Shown one piece after another: positions 25,093 through 32,828 of a stretch of DNA of 64,000 bases (positions within the stretch are counted from its first letter, which is position 1; the number at the start of each line of letters is the position of its first letter). The translations under genes were made by a program, and so were the position numbers. The notes below the pieces were generated by a model. That model worked only from the letters and a program-made list of their open reading frames with translations. It searched no databases and was not told where the DNA came from. The DNA comes from CAUSKK01 sp963532425 (GTDB taxonomy: Bacteria; Pseudomonadota; Gammaproteobacteria; Cardiobacteriales; Cardiobacteriaceae): the NCBI GenBank assembly GCA_963532425.1, contig CAUSKK010000006.1:1-64000 (forward strand), given 5' to 3'.

Positions 25093-26598
25093 ATGATGCG
25101 AAAAATTTTCCCGGCCCTGCTGCTTTTGGCCACCCTGCTGCTCGTTTGGCCGCCGCTGCGCGCCGCCAGCCCCTACGAGCAGCTGCGTGCCCTGCCGGCC
25201 CAGCAGCTGGCCCAGCCACCCCAGGCCGGCCGGCCGACCCTGGTCAAATTCTGGGCGAGCTGGTGCCCGCTCTGCCTCAGCGAACTGGCCGAAACCCAGC
25301 GCTGGGCCGATGACCCGCGTTTCAGCGGGGTGAATCTGCTGACGGTGGCTTCGCCGGCCTTCCTCGGCGAAAAGTCCCTGGCCGATTTCAAAGACTGGTA
25401 CGGCGCCCTCGACTATCCCCGGCTGCCGCTGCTGCTGGACGAGGGCGGTAGCCTGGCGCAGCGCTTCAATCTGAACGTCTATCCGGCCTGGCTGCTGCTC
25501 GATAAAAACGGCGAACTCGCCCGGGTGGTGCGTGGCAGCCTCGACGAGGCCCAGGCTCTGGCCCTGCTGGCCGACCCCGCCGCCCTCCTGGCCGCCCCCA
25601 GCCCGACCTACTACCAACCCTCGGCCCAAGGAGCCGCCCAACCCATGCACACCAAAACAATTCATCTGGCCGGCGGCTGTTTCTGGGGTCTGGAAGCCTA
25701 CTTCCAGCGTATCCCCGGCGTCGTCGATGCCGTCTCCGGCTATGCCAACGGCGACACGGCCAATCCCAGCTATGAGGACGTCATTCGCGGCAGCGGCCAT
25801 GCCGAGACCGTGCGCGTTCGCTACGACAGCGACCGGCTCAGCCTCGACGACCTGCTGACCTACTATTTCCGCGTCATCGACCCCACCAGCCTCAACCGCC
25901 AGGGCAACGACCGGGGCCGCCAGTACCGCACCGGCATCTACTACGAAGACCCGGCCGAGGCGCCCGTTATCGCCGCCGCCCTGGCCCGGGAGCAGGCCAA
26001 ATATAAGGCGCCGCTGGTGGTGGAAAATCTGCCGCTGGCCAATTTCTACCCGGCCGAGGAGTACCACCAGGACTATCTGGCCAAGAATCCCAACGGCTAT
26101 TGCCACATTGACATTCATAAGGCCGACGAGCCCCTGCCACCCAAAACCGGCCCGACGGCCTTCGTCAAACCCGATGCCGATGCTCTGCGCCGGCAGCTGA
26201 GCGCCGAGCAGTACCGCATCACCCAGGAACAGGGCACCGAGCGCGCCTTCAGCCACGCCTATGACCAGCTGTTTGAACCGGGCATCTATGTGGACGTGGT
26301 CAGCGGCGAAGCGCTCTTCGGTTCCCGGGATAAATATTCCTCGGGCTGCGGCTGGCCGAGCTTCACCCGCCCGCTGGCCGCCGACGTGCTGCGCGAACGG
26401 GCCGACCACAGCTTCAATATGGAACGCACCGAGGTGCGCAGTGCCCGGGCCGATTCCCATCTGGGCCACGTCTTCCCCGACGGCCCCAAAGACCGGGGCG
26501 GCCTGCGCTACTGCATCAACGGCGCCGCCCTGCGCTTTATCCCCCGGGCGGAAATGGCGGCCGCCGGCTACGGCCAGTGGCTGGAGGCGGCCCAGTAG
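25093..26598 (+). CDS. msrAB: Trifunctional thioredoxin / methionine sulfoxide reductase A / B (PilB type)
   Basis: About 501 residues. A signal sequence or anchor (MMRKIFPALLLLATLLLVWP) is followed by a TlpA-like thioredoxin domain with FWASWCPLC (Cys58, Cys61), an MsrA domain from about 185 (AGGCFWGLEAYF, catalytic cysteine near 196), and an MsrB domain from about 370 (SSGCGWPSF, SHLGHVFPDGP, and RYCINGAALRF with the catalytic cysteine). This three-part order is that of the neisserial PilB protein, which repairs oxidised methionine in the periplasm using electrons delivered to its own thioredoxin domain. The length is close to PilB (about 520). A bidirectional terminator follows. Confidence 0.93.
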   Translation: MMRKIFPALLLLATLLLVWPPLRAASPYEQLRALPAQQLAQPPQAGRPTLVKFWASWCPLCLSELAETQRWADDPRFSGVNLLTVASPAFLGEKSLADFKDWYGALDYPRLPLLLDEGGSLAQRFNLNVYPAWLLLDKNGELARVVRGSLDEAQALALLADPAALLAAPSPTYYQPSAQGAAQPMHTKTIHLAGGCFWGLEAYFQRIPGVVDAVSGYANGDTANPSYEDVIRGSGHAETVRVRYDSDRLSLDDLLTYYFRVIDPTSLNRQGNDRGRQYRTGIYYEDPAEAPVIAAALAREQAKYKAPLVVENLPLANFYPAEEYHQDYLAKNPNGYCHIDIHKADEPLPPKTGPTAFVKPDADALRRQLSAEQYRITQEQGTERAFSHAYDQLFEPGIYVDVVSGEALFGSRDKYSSGCGWPSFTRPLAADVLRERADHSFNMERTEVRSARADSHLGHVFPDGPKDRGGLRYCINGAALRFIPRAEMAAAGYGQWLEAAQ

Positions 26599-26611
26599 CC
26601 CCGCCCCAATG

Positions 26612-26641
26612 AAAAAACCGGGATTTATCCCGGTTTTTTTT
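26612..26641 (+). terminator. Terminator after msrAB
   Basis: AACCGGGA pairs with TCCCGGTT around TTTA, with an A-run before and eight T after, so it can work in both directions. Confidence 0.85.
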
Positions 26642-27445
26642 GTGCGAAGCGCTTCGGTTTTATCCCGCCCCGCCGGGGGCAGCGCTTCCCCATCGTTCTA
26701 GAGAGTCCGAAGCGCTTCGGGAGCAGACGCCCCGGTCGGAAGCGCTTCCGGCCATCGGAACGGCCGGAACGAAGCGCTCCCCCCGGCGGCGCTTTTTAGG
26801 GTTGGGTGATTGCCGCCCGCTGGGCCCGGCTGAACCGCTGGAAACGAAGCGCTTCGTTGGAAATGGCCCCGGGGTTCCGTCAAATCGGACTGCCGGCCCG
26901 GCAAAAGGGAAGCGCTTCCCCATTCCGAAGCCAACAAGATTTTTCTGGCCTTTTCGACCGAAGCGCTTCGGCTTGGAACGCCAGATTCCCGGGTCAGGGT
27001 TGAGATAAGTACCGGAACCGAAGCGCTTCGATAGAACCATCAAACCCAAGCGCTTCGTTTCAACGGTTTAGCAGGGAAGCGCTTCGGTTTATCCAGCCTT
27101 CCGAGTCGAACCACTTCCGAAGGAAGCCCGTCGGCGGAAAAAGACGAGAAAACCGCCGGCCCGGCCAGTGCTGAAAATTCCGCCGGGGACCCAGCGGGAA
27201 CAGACGCTCCCGCGCAACCAGGCGATGCGGTCGGTATGGCGAAGCGCTCCCCTTTTGGGGTTTTGGTTCGAGCCTTAAAAAAACGCCGAAGCGCTTCTTT
27301 TATCCAACTGTTCCGCCGCCGGCTTCCAGAACGAAGCGCTTCGTTGGGAAGAAGCGCTTGGCTATTCAGCAGGACCGGCCCGGTGAAGCGCTTCGGCAGA
27401 ACCATCAAACCTAAGCGCTTCGGGCTGGAGAGATTGATTCCCAGC
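26642..27445. repeat. GAAGCGCTTC palindrome array with transposed spacers
   Basis: About 16 AGCGCTT cores by eye in 800 bases. 26845-26971 reappears inverted at about 49134-49260, and 27241-27390 inverted at about 49357-49506. The segment around GATAGAACCATCAAACCCAA (27027-27046) recurs with changes at 27390-27411. No coding function is credible. Confidence 0.85.
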
Positions 27446-27583
27446 GAAGCGCTTCAGGCTTTTGCCCGGCGCTGGCGGAAAAAGTTCTGCAGCAGGGCCA
27501 GAGCCTCGGCCTCCAGCACCCCGCCCCGGAGCTCCTGAACCGGAGCTCCTGAATCTGGAAGTTCAGCTGGGCCGAGCGCGCCC
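27446..27583 (-). repeat. Tandem duplicate of the tadA 3' end
   Basis: Starting from the GAAGCGCTTC at 27446, the sequence matches the end of tadA (27626-27748) at nearly every base for more than 90 bases, then repeats a 13-base piece (CGGAGCTCCTGAA) and continues with tadA similarity to about 27583. The period is 180 bases. The two copies differ at a few third-codon-like positions, so this is not a fresh duplication. Confidence 0.85.
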
Positions 27584-27633
27584 GTCGCCGACCGGTGCGC
27601 CGGCCCGGGGCTAAAACAGGCTAGAGAAGCGCT

Positions 27634-28092
27634 TCAGGCTTTTGCCCGGCGCTGGCGGAAAAAGTTCTGCAGCAGGGCCAAAGCCTCAGCCTCCAGCACC
27701 CCGCCCCGGAGCTCCTGAATCTGGAAGTTCAGCTGGGCCGAGCGCGCCAAATCAAGCTGGCCGCCGCAGGCGCCGAAGCGTCTGTCCCAGGCGCCGAACA
27801 CCAGCCGACGGATGCGGGCCTGGAGCAGCGCCCCCAGGCACATGAGGCAGGGTTCCAGGGTGGTGTAGACGGTGGCGCCGAGCAGGCGATGATTGCCCAG
27901 CAGCCGCCCGGCCCGGCGCAGGGCAATGATTTCGGCGTGGCCGCTGGGGTCGTGGTCGCCGATGGTCTGGTTGTGGCCGGGCACCCAGCGGCCGTCGGCC
28001 AGCAGCAGCAGCGCCCCGATGGGCACTTCCCCCGCCCGTTCGGCGGCCCGGGCCTGGGCCAACGCCAGGCGCATATAGTCTTCGTCGGTCAT
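27634..28092 (-). CDS. tadA: tRNA adenosine(34) deaminase
   Basis: 152 residues. HAEIIAL carries the zinc-binding histidine and proton-shuttling glutamate, and PCLMCLGALLQARI the two zinc cysteines of the cytidine-deaminase fold. It converts adenosine to inosine at the wobble position of tRNA-Arg(ACG). ATG 28092 (MTDEDYM) matches the usual TadA start; an upstream in-frame start adds 20 residues of no similarity. The TGA stop runs directly into AGCGCTTC, so the stop codon is part of the palindrome. The end of the gene is duplicated downstream. Confidence 0.92.
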   Translation of the reverse strand: MTDEDYMRLALAQARAAERAGEVPIGALLLLADGRWVPGHNQTIGDHDPSGHAEIIALRRAGRLLGNHRLLGATVYTTLEPCLMCLGALLQARIRRLVFGAWDRRFGACGGQLDLARSAQLNFQIQELRGGVLEAEALALLQNFFRQRRAKA

Positions 28093-28201
28093 GGTTTTCT
28101 CGGTCAAGGTCGCCCGGCCGGGCTTTGCGCCCGCCCCAAAAGGTTTTAGCATGGGCGGCGGCTGCCATCGCAGCCTTAAAGGTTATTTTTGAGGATTCTG
28201 T

Positions 28202-29356
28202 GTGAATTATCTTAACAACAAGGACTTCCACCGCCTGCAGGGCCAGCTGGCCCAGTGGCAGGAGCTGGAGATTATCAACGCGGAGCAGGCCGGCCGCATC
28301 GCCGCCCTCTACACCCTGCGCGAGAGCCGCTATAAGAACGTGCTCATGTATTTCATCGCCCTGGTGCTGATGGCCAGCGGCATCAGTGCCATCGTCGCCC
28401 ATAACTGGGATTATTTAAGCCCGGCCCTGCGCCTCGGCAGCGGCCTGCTGGTGCTGCTGCCGGCCATGGCCTATTGCTACTGGGGCCAGCGCCGGGGCCC
28501 GCTGCACCAAGAACTGGGCGCCCTGGCCCAGGGGCTGGCGCTGGGGCCGATGCTGGCCATCGTCGCCCAGGTTTACCAAACCCAGGGCAACGCCGGCGAT
28601 TTCTTCCGCACCTGGCTGCTGCTGCAACTGCCGGTGGTGCTGCTGCTGCGTAGCCGGGCGCTGATGGTGCTGGTTCAGCTGCTGGCGGTGCTGACCTTCA
28701 TCGGCGATAACACGCTGCCCCATCTGGTTCTGTTCTATCTGACCGGCGTCCTGACCTTCGTCCTCGGCCTCTACAATCCCTACAGCTTTATTCCGTTCCT
28801 GGCGGTTCTCGTCTACGGCACGGCGGACTATTTCCTGCTGGGGCTGAGTTATACCACCCTGCTGCTGCTGTTCAGCCTCTGCTATCCGCTCGGCAAATAT
28901 CTGAAACAGCCGCGCATTTTCACCCTCTACGGCGTGCTGGCCGGCTATACGGCCATCATCGATTTCATCGCCGCCAACGCGAAAAGCCACCCGCTCTGGG
29001 GCCTGCTCTGCCTCGCCGTCTGCCTGCTGACCCTGTACCGCGACCCCATTCGCCTGGCCTTCGCCGCCCTGCCGGCCCTGGCCGGCCTGCTCTATCAGGA
29101 GCTCAGCACCGAACTGCAATGCTTCCTGAGCATGGCCATTCTGCTGGCCTTCGCCTATCAGGCCCTGGACGAGCAGCGGCTGCTGAAGCTGAACTTTGCC
29201 CTGATTAATACCATCATCATTGCCTTCTACCTCTTCGGCGCCCACCGGAACATTCTCTATGCCGGCTTTACCCTGCTGATTACCGGCGCCGGCCTGCTGG
29301 CGGTCAATGTCTACCTGCTGCGCCGCCGTTCGACGGTGGCCAAGGAGTCCCCATGA
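28202..29356 (+). CDS. DUF2157 multi-pass membrane protein
   Basis: 384 residues. A soluble start (about 45 residues, including LAQWQELEIINAEQAGRIAALY, the DUF2157 signature helix) is followed by some ten to twelve hydrophobic helices. Function is unknown. The family typically precedes a GDYXXLXY protein, as here: the next ATG overlaps this stop (ATGA), so the two are translationally coupled and probably act together in the membrane. GTG start at 28202. Confidence 0.8.
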   Translation: MNYLNNKDFHRLQGQLAQWQELEIINAEQAGRIAALYTLRESRYKNVLMYFIALVLMASGISAIVAHNWDYLSPALRLGSGLLVLLPAMAYCYWGQRRGPLHQELGALAQGLALGPMLAIVAQVYQTQGNAGDFFRTWLLLQLPVVLLLRSRALMVLVQLLAVLTFIGDNTLPHLVLFYLTGVLTFVLGLYNPYSFIPFLAVLVYGTADYFLLGLSYTTLLLLFSLCYPLGKYLKQPRIFTLYGVLAGYTAIIDFIAANAKSHPLWGLLCLAVCLLTLYRDPIRLAFAALPALAGLLYQELSTELQCFLSMAILLAFAYQALDEQRLLKLNFALINTIIIAFYLFGAHRNILYAGFTLLITGAGLLAVNVYLLRRRSTVAKESP

Positions 29357-29937
29357 ACAAGAACAATCTTTTGCTGGGCCTCTTCGGCCTGCAGCTGCTG
29401 GCCCTGGCCGTGCCCGGCTTCCGCGACCACTATGTGCGCAGCCGGGGGGAGCGCTTCCAGCTGGCGGTTCAGCCGGTGGACCCACGCGATTTGATGCGCG
29501 GCCGCTATGTGGCTCTGGATTTCAAAATCGCGGAACAGATTCGGGAGCAGGGCGATGCCGCCTGCGCCGGGCGGGACGACGACCACTTTAGCCGGCGCCA
29601 CCACTTCTACAGGGGCCCGACCAAGGCAGCGCTCTATGTCGGCCTGCGCGTGGGCCGCGACGGGCTGGCCGAGGTGGCCAGCGTTGGCACGACCCAGCCC
29701 GAGGGCGCCCACTATCTGCGCCTGCGCGACTACCGCTGCGATGACAAGAAACTGCAGCGGGTGGAACTGCCCTTCAATCGCTTCTACGCCAACGAAAAGC
29801 TGGCACCGGCGCTGGAGGCGGCCGTGGCCGACAGGGACGCCCGGCTGATGGTTCACATTCACAACGGCTTCTATGCCGTCGAGGATTTGGCCCTGCTGCC
29901 CAAGGCCCCCACACCCTCGCCCAGCCCCACGCCCTAG
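29353..29937 (+). CDS. GDYXXLXY-family protein
   Basis: 194 residues. One N-terminal membrane helix (LLLGLFGLQLLALAVPGF) is followed by a periplasmic beta domain. PVDPRDLMRGRYVALDF is the family motif (usually GDYVxLxY; here GRYVALDF). It ends in a Pro/Ser/Thr-rich tail. Coupled to the DUF2157 gene. Role unknown; pairs of this kind are common across proteobacteria. Confidence 0.8.
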   Translation: MNKNNLLLGLFGLQLLALAVPGFRDHYVRSRGERFQLAVQPVDPRDLMRGRYVALDFKIAEQIREQGDAACAGRDDDHFSRRHHFYRGPTKAALYVGLRVGRDGLAEVASVGTTQPEGAHYLRLRDYRCDDKKLQRVELPFNRFYANEKLAPALEAAVADRDARLMVHIHNGFYAVEDLALLPKAPTPSPSPTP

Positions 29938-29944
29938 CGGGCCG

Positions 29945-29974
29945 AAGCGCTTCCTCCGGGAGGCGCTTTTTTTT
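29945..29974 (+). terminator. Terminator whose stem is the palindrome
   Basis: AAGCGCTTCCTCC pairs imperfectly with GGGAGGCGCTT, followed by eight T. A GAAGCGCTTC copy supplies the left arm. Confidence 0.85.
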
Positions 29975-30015
29975 GGCCGGCCGGCGCCAGCCAGACCGAA
30001 GCGCTTCGGCGATTA

Positions 30016-30060
30016 GAGTTCCTTCGGACGAAAGGGCCGTAGCCCTTCAGACGAAGGAAC
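30016..30060. repeat. Stem-loop beyond the NUDIX stop codon
   Basis: GTTCCTTCG (30018-30026) pairs with CGAAGGAAC (30052-30060), and the interior AAGGGC/GCCCTT extends the stem. The left arm repeats the last codons of the NUDIX gene (FRPKE and a stop). There is no T-run, so it may stabilise or process the message rather than terminate it. Confidence 0.55.
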
Positions 30061-30728
30061 TAGGGTTCCTTCGGACGAAAGGTCTGGGAAAAGAAATCCA
30101 GCTGCCGCTGGCGAATGCGGTAGCCCATGGCCGGACGCACGCCGCTGCTGGGTTGTAGGCCCACTTCGTCGAGAAAATCCCGGTCCAGCATGCGCTTGCG
30201 GAAGGCGCTCTTATCCAGCGGTCGGCCGAGGACAATTTCATAGACCTGTTGCAGCTGCGGCAGGGTGAAGGGCTCCGGCAGCAGAAAGGCCGGCAGCGAG
30301 CTGTATTCCCCCTTGGCCCGCAGCCGCTCCAGGGCGCACCGGCAGAGCAGCCCGTGGTCGAAGGCCAGCGGCGGTAGATTCGCCACCGGCCGCCAGGAAA
30401 CATCGGCGCCGACGCCGGCCGGCAGCGGCAGCAGGGCGAAATAGGCCACCGTCGCCGTCCAGCCGCGCGGGTCGCGGGTCGCCGAACCGAAGCTGGCCAG
30501 CTGCTCCAGGTAGGGGGTGGCGACGCCGGTTTTTTCCAGTAGCTTGCGGCGGGCGCAGGCTTCCAAATCTTCGTCCCGGTCGATGTCGATGAAGCCGCCG
30601 GGCAGGCAGGGCTGACCGAGAAAAGGTTCAGCCGGGCGGCGGGTGAGCAGCAGCACCAGTTCATTGCTGAGAATGCTGAAAATGATGACGTCCACCGAAA
30701 GTAGCGGCCGGGGGAAGGTGAGGGCCAT
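30060..30728 (-). CDS. NrtR-like regulator: degenerate NUDIX domain plus winged helix
   Basis: 222 residues. The N-terminal NUDIX fold has LPGGFIDIDRDEDLEA, but the catalytic box reads RRKLLEKTG where REUxEExG is expected, so two of the three metal-binding glutamates are lysines; hydrolysis is unlikely. The C-terminal part, GRPLDKSAFRKRML with RPAMGYRI, is the winged helix of NrtR-type repressors that sense NAD-related metabolites such as ADP-ribose. It is divergent from an SPFH/NAD-kinase-like gene pair, with a perfect palindrome in between that should be its operator. Start ATG 30728 (MALTFPRPLLSVD) was chosen over one 15 codons upstream that would run through the promoter. Confidence 0.75.
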   Translation of the reverse strand: MALTFPRPLLSVDVIIFSILSNELVLLLTRRPAEPFLGQPCLPGGFIDIDRDEDLEACARRKLLEKTGVATPYLEQLASFGSATRDPRGWTATVAYFALLPLPAGVGADVSWRPVANLPPLAFDHGLLCRCALERLRAKGEYSSLPAFLLPEPFTLPQLQQVYEIVLGRPLDKSAFRKRMLDRDFLDEVGLQPSSGVRPAMGYRIRQRQLDFFSQTFRPKEP

Positions 30729-30736
30729 GTTAATCC

Positions 30737-30795
30737 TTGACAAAAAATCCGTGGCCGCTATTCTAACGGCCAATAAAGTTGTAAGTTACAACTTT
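30737..30795 (+). promoter_or_regulatory. Divergent promoters with a perfect 21-base palindromic operator
   Basis: Plus strand: TTGACA (30737-30742), 16 bases, TATTCT (30759-30764). The operator (30775-30795) has arms AAAGTTGTAA and TTACAACTTT around one central base and would lie just after the plus-strand start of transcription. On the minus strand TAGAAT (30765-30760) with CTTACA 16 bases upstream gives a NUDIX-gene promoter whose -35 lies inside the operator. A repressor bound here would block both. Predicted by eye. Confidence 0.7.
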
Positions 30796-30817
30796 CCCAT
30801 CAACCCAGGAGAAACCC

Positions 30818-31837
30818 ATGTTAGGACTACGCCACATCAAAGCCCCACCCACCCTCTGGCTCTTGCACTACCGCAGCGGACGCCTGGTGCGCCAGGGCGC
30901 CGGCATCAGCTTTTTCTACTTCGCCCCCAGCGCCGTGCTCGCCGCCGTGCCGGTGAACGTGCAGGAAGCCGACTTCGTCTTCAGCGCCCTCAGCAGCGAT
31001 TTCCAGGAAATCAGCGTGCAGGGCAGCGTCCATTTCCGCATCGACCGGCCGGAGGAATGCGCCCAGCACCTGGACTTCTCCCTGGACGAGCGCGGCCGCA
31101 GCAACCCGGAAACCCTGGAACAGCTGCGCAACCAGCTGGCCGGCGCCGTGCAGGTGGTGGCCGCCGAAGCCCTCCATCATTTACCGCTGTTGCAGGCGCT
31201 CCAGCAGGCCCAGCCCCTGGCCGCAGCCATTCAGCGGCAGCTCCAGGCCGACGGTGAAGTGCAGAAGCTGGGCTTAGAAATTCTTACGGTGCAGCTGGTC
31301 TCGCTGCGGCCGACGCCGGACATGGGCCGCGCCCTGGAAGCCAGCGCCCGCGAAGCCCAGTTGCAGGCCGCCGACGAGGCCATTCACCAGCGGCGGCTGG
31401 CGACGGTGGCCAGTGAACGGGCCATTCGTGAAAGTGAGCTGGACACGGAGGCGGCGGTGCAGGAGAAGGAGCGGCAGCTGCAACAGCAGCGGCAGCAGAT
31501 GGCCGCCGAGGAGCAGGAAAGCACGAACCGGCTGCGCGCCCAGCAGTTGCAAGCCGACCGGCAGCTGGAGGCGGAACGGCAGGAATTGGTACAGCTGCAA
31601 ACGGCCAACTCGCGTACCCGGGCCGAGGCCGAAGCCTACCGGCTGGAGGCGCTGCTGCGGCCGCTGGCGGGGCTGGACAGCCGGCTGGTGCAGGCGCTGG
31701 TGGCCGGTAATATGAGCAGCGAACAGCTGATTGCCCAGGCCTTCGGTGGGCTGGCGGAGCAGGCGCAGCAGATTGGTTCTTTAAATATTTCGCCGGAGCT
31801 GCTAGCCAGCCTGACCCAGGCGCCGAAACGTAAGTGA
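30818..31837 (+). CDS. SPFH/Band-7 domain protein without membrane anchor
   Basis: 339 residues. Residues 1-165 form an SPFH (prohibitin/flotillin-like) domain: ISFFYFAPSAVLAAVPVNVQ and SVQGSVHFRI fit its strands. Residues 170-265 are a long charged coiled coil rich in Gln, Glu and Arg; the end is a short helical cap. No signal peptide or hydrophobic anchor is seen, unlike classical SPFH proteins. Such proteins form large rings or scaffolds. It is the first gene of a two-gene transcript with a NAD-kinase-like protein (one base between stop and start) under a putative NUDIX-repressor operator. Confidence 0.8.
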   Translation: MLGLRHIKAPPTLWLLHYRSGRLVRQGAGISFFYFAPSAVLAAVPVNVQEADFVFSALSSDFQEISVQGSVHFRIDRPEECAQHLDFSLDERGRSNPETLEQLRNQLAGAVQVVAAEALHHLPLLQALQQAQPLAAAIQRQLQADGEVQKLGLEILTVQLVSLRPTPDMGRALEASAREAQLQAADEAIHQRRLATVASERAIRESELDTEAAVQEKERQLQQQRQQMAAEEQESTNRLRAQQLQADRQLEAERQELVQLQTANSRTRAEAEAYRLEALLRPLAGLDSRLVQALVAGNMSSEQLIAQAFGGLAEQAQQIGSLNISPELLASLTQAPKRK

Positions 31838-31838
31838 G

Positions 31839-32768
31839 ATGGCCGAACTGAAACCGCGGCTGTTGCTGCTGACCCGCCCCACCCGGCTGGAGGAGCTGCT
31901 GCGCCAACAGCTGAGCCGGGCCAGGGCCCGCTTCTATCTGGAACAGCTGGGCGCCGACTGGGCCGATTACGAGGAGGAAGACCGCTGCTACCGGGAGGCG
32001 CTGAACCAGCTGCGGCCGACGCTGGAGGCCTGGGGCCGCTGGCAGCGCCTCGACCGCAGCCAGCTGGCCAATTTTCTCTTCGCCGCCGATGACGTGGTGC
32101 TGGCCCTGGGCCACGATGGGCTGGTGGTGAACGCGCTGAAGTACCTGCGCGGCCAGCCGCTGGTGGGCATTAATCCGGAACCGGCCCGCTTCGCCGGGTC
32201 GCTGCTGCCCTTTCGCCCGAATCAGCTGGCGGCGCTGCTCCGTTCCCTAAACCATCTGCACCAGCAGCCGGTAACTTTGGCCCAGGTGGACCTGAGCGAC
32301 GGGCAACGGCTGCTGGCGGTCAATGATTTATTCATCGGCCGCAGCGGCCACCGTTCCGCCGTCTACGAACTGGACTACGGCGGCCAGCGGGAACGCCAGT
32401 CCTCCTCGGGGCTCATCGTGTCCACGGGGCTGGGTTCTGGCGCCTGGCTGAAGAGCGTGATTCAGGGGGCCGCGGGCATACTGCGCGGCCTGGGCCAGCC
32501 GCTGCCGGAGCTTTACCAGCCGCTGCCCTGGGACAGCCCGGAGCTGGTGTTTGCGGTGCGCGAACCCTTCGCCTCGCCCACGTCGGGGCTGAACCAGGTG
32601 TTTGGCCGGGTGGACGGGCGGCGGCCGCTGCGGCTACGGTCGGAGATGAGCGGCGACGGCGTTATTTTTTCCGACGGCATCGACAGCGACTTTCTCCGCT
32701 TCGAGGCGGGCATGACCGCGACCATCACGCCGGCACCGACGCCGGGGCTGCTGGTAAGGGATAGCTAG
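31839..32768 (+). CDS. NAD-kinase-like protein with altered GGDG motif
   Basis: 309 residues. The chain follows the ATP-NAD kinase/diacylglycerol kinase fold: VVLALGHDGLVVNALKYL stands where NAD kinases have GGDGT, then PLVGINPEPARFAGSLLPF, and SSGLIVSTGLGSGAWLKS in place of GLIISTPTGSTAY. The GHDG form keeps the aspartate but loses the first-position pattern, so activity may be altered or lost. Proteins like this are sometimes labelled sugar kinase. It is coupled to the SPFH gene and divergent from an NrtR-like regulator, so a link to NAD(P) level is likely. True substrate unknown. Confidence 0.7.
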   Translation: MAELKPRLLLLTRPTRLEELLRQQLSRARARFYLEQLGADWADYEEEDRCYREALNQLRPTLEAWGRWQRLDRSQLANFLFAADDVVLALGHDGLVVNALKYLRGQPLVGINPEPARFAGSLLPFRPNQLAALLRSLNHLHQQPVTLAQVDLSDGQRLLAVNDLFIGRSGHRSAVYELDYGGQRERQSSSGLIVSTGLGSGAWLKSVIQGAAGILRGLGQPLPELYQPLPWDSPELVFAVREPFASPTSGLNQVFGRVDGRRPLRLRSEMSGDGVIFSDGIDSDFLRFEAGMTATITPAPTPGLLVRDS

Positions 32769-32828
32769 AGTAGCCTGGCCGGCTCTCTAGCCCAGTTGGT
32801 GGGGGGAAGCGCTTCGACGTCGCCGCGC

